From contig NC_079434.1 of assembly GCF_026213295.1 (NCBI RefSeq), positions 8,683,198-8,747,197 of the forward strand: a stretch of 64,000 nucleotides of DNA, in the 5' to 3' direction. Shown one piece after another: positions 51,971 to 64,000 of this stretch; positions within the stretch are counted from its first letter, which is position 1; each line of letters opens with the position of its first letter. Under the pieces are notes generated by a model that saw only the letters and a program-made list of their open reading frames with translations, was not told where the DNA came from and did no database searches. The DNA comes from Gadus chalcogrammus. Its lineage: Eukaryota; Chordata; Actinopteri; Gadiformes; Gadidae. Position numbers and translations under genes: made by a program.

Positions 51971-53085
51971 CAGGGGAGGTGTTGTTGTGTTGAGTGTCGC
52001 TGAAGGGTCACTCCTGTAGTGTGGCTTTTATTTTAACAAACCCTCCAAAAACACATATCAGTGGTTTCGTGTTCGCACCCGGGGGGAGGAAAAACACAGG
52101 GATGTATTCCTGGATAAAGTCAATCTCGGCCGAGTTTTGTCGACGTTTCTGGATGTGTGTTTGGTTTCGGCCGCAATCGTTTGGTTTCCGTTGCAGGTTG
52201 AAAAGGAGAGGATTTGAACATGCATTTGTAGGAGAGGTTGGAGACTGGTTGGTCTAATGTGTTACCCTCAACGGGCCGCTATTAAAGAGACCGACGCCAC
52301 AGGACTACAACAAGAGCACCAGCTCCCGACCATGGCCTTTTAAGCCCTCACATAGGCTGTGACATGCACGGAAGAGGAAAAGCATGTAGTGGAAGCTTGT
52401 AGCAGGAACTCGGAGGAGGAACATGCTCTATTCCACGGTGGATTGGAGTGTTTAGTGCCTTCTGTAGAAGTCTCAAAGGGAAAGGGGACTGATGCCAAAC
52501 GCGTCTTTTGTTTTTGTTCTTTGCTTTGGGTGGGGGGGATGTCTGGACATGTTTGAAGACTGGCATGTCTGGTCTGTTTTGTCTCTTTTTAAGCCTGAAG
52601 CATTGTGGGATACCCCCTTTGTGTGTGGGTGTGTTGGCAAGACACACATTGGCAAGACCCCTCCTTCCTTGCTCACGTCGACATTTCCAACCTCCGACAG
52701 TCTGTCCCTCAGTCTATCTGTCAGTCTGTCCGCGGTCTTGTGACACTCTGTATCTGGGGAATGCTAGCGTGAGCGGTAAATCCTTGCAAAGGTACACAGG
52801 GAGGTCACATAAAAACTTGGTTGCCATGGTGATACTTTTGGTGAGGTCGAAGACGGTTGCAATGTGAGCTTGACTGACATGCTAAGCGAGTGGATTGGTA
52901 CTTATACTGTGGACTGCTACTTTATAAGCTAACCGACACTTATTCTTATATATCGTCGCGACTTAAGACCCCACTTTTGAATCTTTACCTCTTTGGTACT
53001 TTGCTGCAAAAGTAATATGTGTGTTAACTGCATTCGACTTAGAGCATGGCCCAAAATGTATTTATATGGGGCAGGATATTTGGAT
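51971..53085. other. non-coding, nothing recognised
   Basis: Mixed sequence; overlapping frames at 52348-52867 on both strands are not protein-like. A (GTCTGTC) patch lies near 52695-52735. Confidence 0.42.
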
Positions 53086-53215
53086 CCACGTGCAGTTAAG
53101 GGTAGTGGCTAGGGTGTTTGACTTCCAGACACAAGGTTCTGGGTTAGATCCCTGATGTCTGCAGTCTATAAACCCTACATGTTCCTTCTGTAATCTAAGA
53201 TAAAATGATACTTTT
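53086..53215 (+). mobile_element. tRNA-derived SINE 5' part
   Basis: AGTGGCTAGGGTGTTTGACTTCC (A-box region), GGTTCTGGGTTAGATCCCTGATGTCTGC (B-box region), then truncated in the body near CCTACATGTTCC. Confidence 0.75.
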
Positions 53216-55125
53216 TTAATCCTGTGAAGGAAATCGGGTGAAACTGCTACAAATTAGGCTGTAAACCTTGCGATTTTAATCCATATTTTGATATTTGCAA
53301 CCATTTTACAACCCTAATTTCATTACAGTTTAATAACCATTTTCTAACTCTTTAAATGACCATGAAATAACAATTAACAACCATTTCACAACATTTAATA
53401 ACATGAGACAACCAGTAACCTACCAGTATAATAATAATAACCATTCATTGTTATTTACATTGGCTATTAGCCTATTTGGTTATCTAATGACCACTAAATT
53501 AAACCGTTACTAACCCAGTAAACTAACTTAACAATCATGTAACTTTTAAAGTGTTACTATACAGGAACACATCAGTGGAGTTGGTGTTATAAGGTCCATA
53601 TTGTTATATTGTTATGTATGCATTTCTGAATTCCCCAGATGAATTCAGAGCTTATGTTAATTGCGGGCCGTGTGTGTGTTTGGGGAGAGGATGTGTTTTA
53701 ATTTGAACATAATTAGCATTGAGTATACGGCACATTGGCTCTGAGTTACAATTAAAGTGCACTGACAATTTTTCCGGAATTTCTTTAACTAACAGATGGT
53801 CCATGGACTCTTTAGCAATGCTTTAGGACGAAACGCAGCATTCGGATGGGTGGTTTTGTAGTTCAGGAGTCGGTACTCTGGCTAATGGCTGTTTTCCATA
53901 TGGGATATACAGCAAATATGCTAATGCTTTAGCAGTGGTGAATTAGAGCTCCCTGTAATGAGGAAAGCCACAGTGGGAAGTTTGTTAAAGTTCAGATTGT
54001 CTAGCAAAAAATAAAAGACGATCAATGAGAAACTTCCACAAGAGAGATGTTTCTTAAACAACTCTTAATTATGGACTGGATGTTTAATTATTCATGCAAC
54101 TAGTCAGTATAAATGTAATAATTACACTTAATTAAATTAAGACAGATTCATTCTAATCTGTTTTCCAAATGTAAGGAACAATTTCCCATATACTAGGTCT
54201 CCCAAGAGACATGAAACATTACACCTGTATTAAATCGGCAAAAAATCGTCTTCTCAATATTAATAATAATAATGATAATTCTAACAGTTTTCAAAGCATG
54301 GAAACTCGTTTTTTGAAACATAAAACATTTTCAAATTTGAAGCTCTACTTGTGTATATCTGTCAAAACCAATATCTGTGTTGTCTTTTGTTTATCTCCCA
54401 TCTAAAGCATGGTGACTCCTCCAACTATTATGTCACCTTAGATCCTCCTATTTTTTATGAACTAGGCTACATGGTTTAATGGTTTTAGGGGAATTGAAGG
54501 AGATTTTAAAGTCAAATCGTGTTGCAGTTCAACTAGCTTGTATCTTTATAGAACCTGGCCATATCTATAGTTAATGGAGATCTATAGTGAATTCGATATT
54601 ATCAATAAAATCCCCTCCTATAACTTATATATTCTGCAAAAAAAATGTTTGCCAGCCCGTACCTACTGTACACATTCTTCCCGTACACCCTCAAGCCATC
54701 CAGCCAGCCGTGCTACGCTAGTTTGCGTCACACAGTTGCACAGCCAGTTATAGCGGACTAAACACTGTTGTTATAATATTTTTAATTCTGAAAATCTCTG
54801 TGCTTCTAACTGGAAGGGGCTCAATAATAAAAGTTGAAAGTTTAGGAGACAATAGTTTCCCCAGGATTATCATAATAAAGGCATTATTCCATTCCCTCGC
54901 CTCTGCCCTTGTTTAATCGTACTCATTGTTCTTCTTACTTGGCTATTTGGTAATGTTGTATCCACACACCTAACTGCATTTTACATACTAAATACTTTGA
55001 GAGAGACACCAAATCCCTTTGCGAAACACCCTTACCTCCCATTTAGTTCATTAGTGCAGAGCACTTTCATAACTCTGACACAATTTAATTGAATGGGATA
55101 TTACCACCTCCACACAGAATTGGTT
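53216..55125. other. AT-rich non-coding
   Basis: 53290-53530 repeats AACCATTT/TAATAACCA-like motifs irregularly, perhaps a worn low-complexity region. 53640-54130 is repeat-free and AT-rich with TAATTAGCATTG and CTTAATTAAATTAAG. No gene. Confidence 0.42.
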
Positions 55126-55275
<150 letters not shown>

Positions 55276-55790
55276 TGTAATCCAGTGTTAGTTCTTGTCT
55301 ATTTGCAAGGCAGTTTGTGGACGTTCAGGCACAATTACATGAGTAGTTCCACACATGCCAGTCAGTCAGTTGTAAACACGTCTAAAGGTCTACAACCAAC
55401 CCCAATCCAGGCTTCTAGATTAAGGCAATGACAGGTGAACAACATCCGAACATTTTCTTTTTCAGTTGGAGAGATAGTTACGTCAAATCAATTTGGACGT
55501 AATAAACACATCTCATACACATATTAGTTTAGCTACTAATTAAGAGTAACTATTAAAATCAAACTTTGTTGAAATGTTTATTTTTGCATAATGAGCTAAC
55601 GGTGATACATGCTAACGAGCTAATTTTCTTTTCGCGAGGCAGTTGAGCATAAGAGGCTTGTGTTTGAACAACAACCAAGTGCTGTTCGCTGACTCGAGCC
55701 CTTTTCTTCTCTTTCTTCCCCCCCCCCCCCCCCCTTTCTCTCCACGCACATTTAACAGCCAACTCAGGCAGAGACTCTACAATAACTCAA
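55276..55790. other. non-coding; poly-C
   Basis: C-run at 55718-55734 inside a pyrimidine stretch (55700-55742). Otherwise single-copy. Confidence 0.5.
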
Positions 55791-56210
55791 CAGAGGATTG
55801 AAACTCGTCCATCGGACTAGATGAATATTAATTTTGCTTTCAAACTATAGGCCCTCACACCAGAGACCCAGCTTGCGCATCTCATTATTGATCTGAACCG
55901 AATCCTTAAGTGCCGCTGCTCAGGGAAAGTTGCTGCGTCAGTTTGCAGTGTACACTATTCTGAGTTGGGCTAATGTATCGGAGCCATTAATAAATACCCG
56001 CTCTGTGAAATTCCACGGCCGCACGTTCATTTATACAAGTGGAAAGTGGAGTATTGATTGTGATCTTGAAATTACACCTCATTCATCAACGTATTGGCAT
56101 GTATCCCCAGCTAACCAGCCAATACCACAGTCTAACGATACCGAGTGTTTAAAATTAAAAAGCTGTTTCTATTCAGCTCCACGCTACCAGTGAATCCCAT
56201 GCTGAGGGGA
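55791..56210. other. single-copy block, CNE-like
   Basis: Repeat-free with GATGAATATTAATTTTGC, CATCTCATTATTGATCTG, GAGCCATTAATAAATACCC and GTTCATTTATACAAG cores. The plus-strand frame at 55930-56193 is not recognised as protein. Confidence 0.36.
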
Positions 56211-57993
56211 AACACCAACTACATGGTCAAACGTTTCAATGACAATTGAAGGGGTTAAGGTTTGTGGTATGTCATTGTGATAAAGTGCTATAGGCCTACA
56301 AATAAAGTTTGGCTTAAATTGACATTTAAAGGTTAAGCCAATCACAACTCCTAGAGTCGGAGTAGTATCTTGATTTCATAGCCTACTGCGTATCCCAAAC
56401 CAAGATTTTTAGGGTCAGTCACCAAAAGCTTTGATACATAAAAGTTTAACACAGAGCTAAATGCTAAATGGAGTTAAATTTGCCCATGCCTAAGCCGAGC
56501 TAAATGTTTTCAGTTTTACATGGCCCACTAACCCAGGTCTCAAAAGAAAAGCTAAATGGTTTAAATTGTTACTCCCTGACCAAGAACTATAAAGCACAGC
56601 TAAATGTTTTTGTGAAACAGTCCGATTTTAACGGTAGGCTAGGTTAACCATGGGTTACAGTCCTTAGTCCAATATGTAGTGTGAGAAATGCAAAATATAA
56701 TGTTGAAAATAATTCAACAACAGGTTCAACCCCCTGAGGTAAACCTTTCTTTAGAACAAACCTCCTCATACTATCGCCTTTTTTACTTAAATCTGTGTGA
56801 TTCATGTTGTTAATTTAAACTCATTTTATTTATTGTCATCGCTGCATCATTTCCTGTGCACAGCACTGTACTGCAGTTTTTGCACCAAAAAAAGCTACAA
56901 CACACACTAAGATCATTCCTGCGTAGCGTGAACGCTCTATCTATCTTCTAGCGGGCACCTTTTTTCACGCACCGCACACATGTTTCGGTTTGTGTCCACG
57001 TCTGTGTTGGTTCCCATGGTGATCGCATTACCGCGTGCGGCTCACCCTCCGCCTGCGCCGCAGCGGGTTGGTCCGAACAGCCTCGCTGAAGGCAGCTTGT
57101 CCCCGCCTCTCATCTGAAGCGCGTGTGAAGGTGGTACGGGTGGGAGACACACTCCCGGGGTGTGCTTTACGCCAAGTAACACACAGCCTTTCGCCTTTCA
57201 TTACCGTAGAACGCCCGCGATTATGAGCATGTTTGTTGTAATTTGTCCTTTTTTTTGGTGTTGTTTTATTTTATGCAAATGCTAGGGTGAAAGGGATGTC
57301 ACTGCTTGCTTTCAGATAAGAGAGTGACATTATGTCGAACGGATTGCAGGAATATACTGCCTGATTTAATAGAGTGAATAATAATAATTCCTGACATATC
57401 TTTGCGAACAATATTTATTAGAAATTAGATAGGGTTTATATGGTTTGTATAGGCCTACATGTTTACCCTTCACACAAAATGCAACTGATTTAGAATGTGT
57501 GGTTGACCTTTGACCCTCGTTGAAATGTTCAACCATGGACAATCACAATTTGTGTTCCAGCACATTTTATAGACAGCAGACAACATTTCCTAGATGAGAA
57601 CCGATCCTAGTTTCACCCTGAAGGAGACTTCTCTGAACGGGAATAGGAAGGAAACATCCCTGCAAACGTGATCATCTCTGATTTCTGAAGTCTCTGAAAG
57701 CCCTAGTTTGCAGTTGTTAAAATCAAGGTACAGTTTTTGTTTCATACCTGTCAGACCACCGTTCTCAAAGCCAGGGACATGTACAACCATGTAGAAGCAG
57801 GCCATGTCCTCTATTTTGCCCCGCTTTGACCAGATGCCCCGAAGGCAACACAATAATATAGGAGATATTTTAATAAAGTCAAATAATCTCAATGCCGAAT
57901 GTCCCCTTTCCACTTGAAACAAACAAAAAATCAAGCCGTGGCCTTCTATGGTATATAGGCCCCTTTCTACATACTTTAGTGTTTGGTGTGTGT
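56211..57993. other. non-coding; CpG patch; weak exon-like frame
   Basis: 56430-56620 repeats AGCTAAATG motifs (at least five), perhaps a decayed repeat. 57000-57180 is CpG-rich. On the minus strand, 57818-57748 has codon-like sequence ending at a donor-like CAG|GTATGA, but the acceptor is poor and the peptide is not recognised. Confidence 0.35.
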
Positions 57994-58472
57994 TTAAAGG
58001 TGTAGTGTGTTGAAATGTGTGGAATCTAGTGGAACAGTCATGGCAGAATTTGATTACGTTTGAGTTTTAATTAATTATATTTCCATGAAAATAAGAATCA
58101 GTGTGTTTTCGTTATCTTAGAATGAGCCCTTTATATCTCCATTGGGAATGGGTCCTCTTCGACAGGGGGTGCCATGTTGCACCACTGTATTTCTGTGTTT
58201 TTGGCTCAAAGTTGTGTGTGGGAAGGGGTTGTGTTATCCCCATGACTAAAACCCATTGGTGATTCTTTCTTTAGTACCCGTGTTGTGTAGGAGCGTTGTG
58301 TTATTCTATAAGTGTAAATTTAGCTTAACCCCTTTTTGGGACGGGGACATCAAAATTCAAGTTCTGGCAGAACTCCACACATCCACAAATAGCATGGCAT
58401 CATGTAAGTGTCCCAAATGCTTAATCTACTTCACCGCTAGTTGCTACTAAACTCTACACACTGGCCCTTTAA
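57994..58472. mobile_element. TTAA-target MITE, ~480 bp
   Basis: TTAA at both ends (57994-57997, 58469-58472). Imperfect terminal inverted repeats of about 40 bp: TTAAAGGTGTAGTGTG on the left and, reverse-complemented, TTAAAGGGCCAGTGTGTAG on the right, both followed by CTAGTGG/CTAGCGG. No coding capacity. piggyBac- or Kolobok-type mobilisation is inferred from the TTAA. Confidence 0.85.
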
Positions 58473-58800
58473 GTTATTTCTATTGAATGTGGTAAGCAGT
58501 TGTTTTGTTTTCTTAATATGTGTGTAAAATCATAGTAGTGGTGCTGTTTAAAATAACCTTGTGAGGTAAGTGGCTTCCTGTAAAGTCTGTACTTATAATA
58601 GATCCATGAATAACTCCCATGGTTTGTTTCTGAGCTAGCTCACCAACCTCATAACAAACTCTAGGCTAGTGTGCTATTGCAAATTATACCGGCTATATAG
58701 CAGAGTATTGTAACTGGCAAACCCAAATAGTTCAGTCCTTTGCAATCACCCTTGTTTCTAGAGCAGGAATTATAGAGACAAATATCAACAATGAAAGAGA
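58473..58800. other. non-coding, nothing recognised
   Basis: AT-rich single-copy sequence ending in a short GA run (58795-58816). Confidence 0.42.
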
Positions 58801-59330
58801 GAGAGAGTGAGAGAGGGAGAATTGGTGTTATTACTTGCTGCAATTATCTTCCAAGGCTGGGAATGTGAAACCACTCTTGAACATGAACGATTGGACTCAC
58901 AGACAACTGTGAATAGTTTTAGTCATTCTAATTCCATCCTATACTCTTGCTTCATCATTTTCAAAGCCAGTGCAAAAAATAATGAAATGATAGCGCAAAT
59001 GGATAAAAAGAAGTGTGTGTTTTGTCTGGTAATTTCTCCCCAGCAGAATCTGAGAACCAAAGACTTATGTCATTGTTTTGCCTGCCATCTTTATCCAAGG
59101 GAAATAAAGGCACATTGTGATTGCCGCTCTAAATTATGTTTCTAAAGCTCTCTGTTACTCTCAGATATTCCCTGGGTTTTGATTCAGATCCCTGGACAGC
59201 AGTTTGTTTGAAATCTGTTCAATGCATTCAAGGAAAAAGCCAGAGCAAAGGATATTTTAATGCACACTAATCGTCTTTTCTCTGAGGTCTGATTCACCAA
59301 AGGTCTGTCAAAACACTCCATCAAAACTTT
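58801..59330. other. single-copy block, CNE-like
   Basis: Repeat-free after the GA run; GCAATTATCTTCC, GTTTTAGTCATTCTAATTCC and TATTTTAATGCACACTAATCG stretches. A 112-codon plus-strand frame (58807-59145) starts in the GA repeat and is not recognised. Confidence 0.34.
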
Positions 59331-59690
59331 TGAAGGGTAAAGAAATGGCGGTTTGAAAGAAGAAAGCTCAGGCGCTGCATCTGTGGACTAGATCAATGGG
59401 AATACTAACGGTATTAATTCATTGCTTCTCTATTCCAGAGGGCCCGTCATGCATCCCTGTGGCACACCCCTGCTCCATCATCCTTGCATTAGTGACAACC
59501 CTCGATCAATCATGGGGAGAGTGACTTAACACTGAGATATTTGATAACAGACCGTTCATCTTCTCAACCCTCCTCTAACAATGAGTAATCACCACGAATA
59601 AGAGGGGGAAATCCGGGACAAATTACTGATCACAAACGAGGAGTTTGAAATGTGCGGGCATGAAAAGCAAACAGCAGAATGTTGACGCTC
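59331..59690. other. non-coding, nothing recognised
   Basis: Single-copy; AATGAGTAATCACC near 59580 is homeodomain-like. Confidence 0.38.
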
Positions 59691-60170
59691 ACTCCAGCCA
59701 CCGGTGTGACGTGGTGGCCATAGATTAGCCCGACTCTGGCATGTGTCAAAAGGTTTTATTGATTAGCGGCGGCGCTCCATAGTGCAACAAAGAGGAAATA
59801 TGGAGGCGTCAGTGGTGAAAAATACAGCAGAGATACATGTTCTCCAGGAGACTCCCGGTGCGGCGGGGAGGAGGCTGTGATAAGACTTGTAAACGTCGGA
59901 CCTCGCTGTGCCAGGACTCGCTGCTGCTGGCAAAAGATTGTTTGGTTAAAATCGAATCAGGGGTACACAGAGAGAGATAAGGCCAGGAATGTATTTGCAC
60001 ATTTATTACCGTTGAGGAAGGAGAAAATAAAACGACAAAAGTTTAAATCTCTAACAATGGCAGCAAATGAGACTTTTAACCCCGGACAAATGCAGAGGAT
60101 AGGACTCCAATTAATCCTGTTGAGTCATACAGAGAGTAATAATATGCTCTAAATATTGAGAACTGAGCAA
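59691..60170. other. single-copy block, CNE-like
   Basis: Contains AGGTTTTATTGATTAGCGGCGG (CDX/HOX-type), GATTGTTTGG (FOX/SOX-type) and ACTTTTAACCCCGG. Balanced composition without repeats. Confidence 0.34.
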
Positions 60171-61440
60171 CGAGGCGGTAGGTATAATTGACGCTACAAC
60201 CATGCGATACAACAACAGAAGAAGCTGCCGAGATTCTCACAACAGAACAGAAATAATTGTATAAAATATATATATAAGTGTGCTGCTATGGGCCGTGCGG
60301 CAAAGCGGACGAACAGCTTTCAGACGTGTCTGGGCTGTATAAATCAGCAACTGAATAAAATGCTGGGCCATAATCTGCCTCTTCAATGGACCACTCTGAA
60401 TGTGGACCGGCAGGCCGTTCAGACCTATGCAATCAGTGCATGGAAGCCACTCACGCAGATCTCTCCAGTGGAATGCTATTTTATTAGTATTTTTCTTCTG
60501 TAGCGCTAAAAGGTGTTAGCTACCTAAACAATATATAGCCATCATCCTCCCCCCTCCCTGCCTCTCTCCTTTCACATCTATAATTCTGAACAGCAATCTT
60601 GCATGTGTTACTTTCACACACATCAAATAATATATTCATTTTGTTTATTAGCTCTTTAGGAATGCATAATATGTATCCATCTGTCTGCCTATCATTCTAT
60701 CCATCTGTTTATCTATTGTTCATTCTATCTGCCATTCTATCCATTGTTCTATGTACTCTTCTGAATACAATATGCAGTATATGCATGCGTTACAAATAAA
60801 GACGGTGCACTGTTGAGTTTAAAAGTGGACTTTTCCACTGTCTGGGTTAATCAGGATGAAGCCCGGCCTATTACTAACCACCAAGGCCCAACAGCAGAAG
60901 ACAACCAGGCATTTTCATGCACACCCAAAGCAACACCACAGCATGTGGATTCCACCACAAGCTAATTCTTCGCTCAATTCCCGCTTCAACAATACAAAAA
61001 AACACAGAAAACCGCCTTTTGCAGGCTACTTTATGGCGCTAAAACATCGTTCCCGTTAAATATTGAGAACGTGCCATCCGTCTCCGGGGGGGGGGGGGGT
61101 GGTTGCGTTTGATAAATGACTCTGTTCCGTCGCCACGCGAGGAGGGAGAACGGCTGACAGTGTGATGGCGCTAAGTGGAGTGTGAGTGCGACGGAGACGG
61201 CGTGGGTGAGGAATCATCGTGCCTGCTTACCACCACACAGGAGATGACTCAGCACCGCCGGCCAATGGCCCGTTTCAATAAATCAAAAAGTTAACTGGGC
61301 TCGGCGGGCGGGACCCGGACACGAGTGGTTCCACAACACCACGGAGCCACCACAAGGTTGGAAGTCCGCCAGGTAGCATCCCTTGGCCTCTAGACGCATA
61401 TGATCGGAATCATATTTGAACCCAGGATGTCTTACGGGGG
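60171..61440. other. non-coding; G-run; MARE-like site
   Basis: 60660-60745 holds weak ATCC/TCTATC repeats. A ~13-bp G-run is at 61087-61099. TGACTCAGCA (61245-61254) fits a MAF/NF-E2-type half-MARE within a CpG-rich 61120-61340 stretch. No gene. Confidence 0.42.
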
Positions 61441-61625
61441 TCGTAATCAATCAGCGTTATTAGAACTAGAATCCGATTTGGTACCAGAAGCAGAATCTGC
61501 ACCAGGAAAAGAATCACTTAGAATTCATCAGTTAGAATAAGAATCTAAATAAGAAATATTAATCTAAATCAGAATCAGCCTTTCTGGTCAAACATGCATT
61601 TTAATGCAACAACATTTTTTATGTA
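61441..61625. repeat. degenerate AATC/AGAATC-rich dispersed repeat
   Basis: Repeated AGAATC motifs and AAATCAGAATCAGCCTTTCTGG resemble the common teleost 'AGAATCAGCTTTATTGGC' retroposon end. The match is from memory and only partial. Confidence 0.4.
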
Positions 61626-63180
<1,555 letters not shown>

Positions 63181-63934
63181 GTATTAGGAGCTTGGCAGTG
63201 GTTCAGTTGGCAGGAAAAGACAGCATTTATGCCCAAAATGGAGAGCTGATCTCTTTAAACCTGGCGTGAAACATTCCATCACGAGGTTGAAAACAAAGTC
63301 AGAGCGTCCGTTTTTCGAAAAGTTGAGTAAAACTGAGTTATGGCAGTTACAGCCACATTGCAAGCGTTATTGGCTGGGCCCAGTGGTTTTTAGGTGATTT
63401 ATTTTTGGTGATTGATGACTAACTGCAGCCACCACAGATGTTCTGTTATATTCTACTGGAGTGCCTATGAGCAGACACTTGTATGTGTCTGTGCCTTGAA
63501 TGCTGTGGAGATTCGCAGGCATAGGGGGCCAGGGTTTTGCTCTGACAGCCCTGGGATAGAGAACCAGGACCGCAACAAACGTGGAGCCTCTGGATCTCTG
63601 AGCCGATGAGATGAGTGCACAAACAGGCCAAGGCTGACGACCCACCTGTAAGAGAAGCGGAAACGAGTCTGACATCTGGAATACAGCTGTTTCCTTCCAG
63701 CTGTTTCCAAAACGCTGAACATTGTCACCGCTGTCTCTTTGAGAAGTTTCTAGCCTGTCATGTTCCAGAAAGTCTCTATTAAGGAAAGTAATTACATTTC
63801 TACATACTAATGAGTTGTTCAATTATGAATGAATACATTAAGTGATTAATTTAATGCGTATACTATGCTTATTACTATGCATTAATTAATTGATTCATTT
63901 GTGCCATTTATCTCTTCAGTAATTAAATAGAGGG
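63181..63934. other. non-coding, nothing recognised
   Basis: Mixed sequence; a minus-strand frame of 151 codons (63367-63822) overlaps other frames on both strands and has no recognisable motif. TGATTGAT near 63410. Confidence 0.4.
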
Positions 63935-64000
63935 TCTGTATAGCGGAACTGTTGGTAATAAAAAATAGCCGCAAGGTTCTTGGTTTGATCCCAAATGTCT
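63935..64000 (+). mobile_element. tRNA-derived SINE head, cut by window end
   Basis: Ends AAGGTTCTTGGTTTGATCCCAAATGTCT, the B-box region of the local SINE family; the body would continue beyond the window. Confidence 0.65.

Noticed and set aside
58807..59145. 112-codon plus-strand frame with several Cys and His
   Set aside because: It starts inside a GA repeat and the CxxC-like pairs have no zinc-finger spacing; more likely a conserved non-coding block.
63367..63822. 151-codon minus-strand frame
   Set aside because: No recognisable motif, overlapped by other frames on both strands; expected by chance in GC-balanced sequence.

Overview
This is vertebrate, almost certainly teleost, non-coding DNA. 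The evidence is very abundant and very long (CA/GT)n arrays of up to about 60 units, tRNA-derived SINEs with the teleost-type 3' tail (a 'ggataaaagcgtctgctaaatga'-like end), small hAT-type and TTAA-target transposons of kinds common in ray-finned fish, and AT-rich single-copy sequence with homeodomain-like motifs. The microsatellite load is consistent with a gadiform (cod-like) fish, but that is inference. I recognise no complete protein-coding gene, tRNA or rRNA gene. The long open frames in the window are translations of CA, GA, CT or GGGA repeats (runs of His-Thr, Cys-Val, Arg-Glu, Ser-Leu). The window therefore looks like a gene desert or the interior of very large introns.

Layout. 1-9.7 kb: CA and GA arrays, a CpG-rich block (3.7-4.3 kb), an RFX-like palindromic site (1.3 kb) and three SINEs. 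9.7-11.3 kb: a SINE fragment, then a hAT-like element with an exact 8-bp target duplication that contains a second, TTAA-flanked inverted-repeat element. 11.8-30.3 kb: the densest microsatellite region, including a ~690-bp polypyrimidine tract (17 kb), a GT-skewed degenerate repeat (20.1-20.8 kb), an inverted GT/CA pair able to form a ~100-bp stem (26.1-26.4 kb) and a GGGA/GACA array (29.8-30.3 kb). 30.85-32.6 kb: a SINE whose central 40-bp segment has expanded to about 20 tandem copies and was then split by a 737-bp hAT MITE. 32.6-41 kb: mostly single-copy AT-rich DNA with SINEs and AC/AT-mixed repeats. 41.6-42.2 kb: a possible minus-strand 5' exon with a consensus splice donor. 42-48.2 kb: more long CA/GT, AT, ATCC and CGCA arrays. 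48.2-63 kb: mainly single-copy sequence with several CNE-like blocks and a TTAA MITE (58 kb). 63-64 kb: a GA array and a SINE cut off by the window end.

By hand count, simple repeats and low-complexity DNA cover roughly 8 kb (about 12%) and recognisable transposons or SINEs about 5 kb. Many intervening blocks (for example 0.9-1.26, 23.8-24.2, 27.2-27.6, 33.2-33.6, 35.2-35.6, 46.5-46.9, 49.1-49.3, 51.6-52.0, 55.8-56.2, 58.8-59.3 and 59.7-60.2 kb) have the look of teleost conserved non-coding elements: homeodomain-type cores, few repeats, balanced composition. This can only be proved by alignment. I found no convincing new molecular system. The best leads are the SINE-born minisatellite, the nested transposons, a dispersed repeat tied to CA arrays, the candidate 5' exon and a few dense motif clusters.
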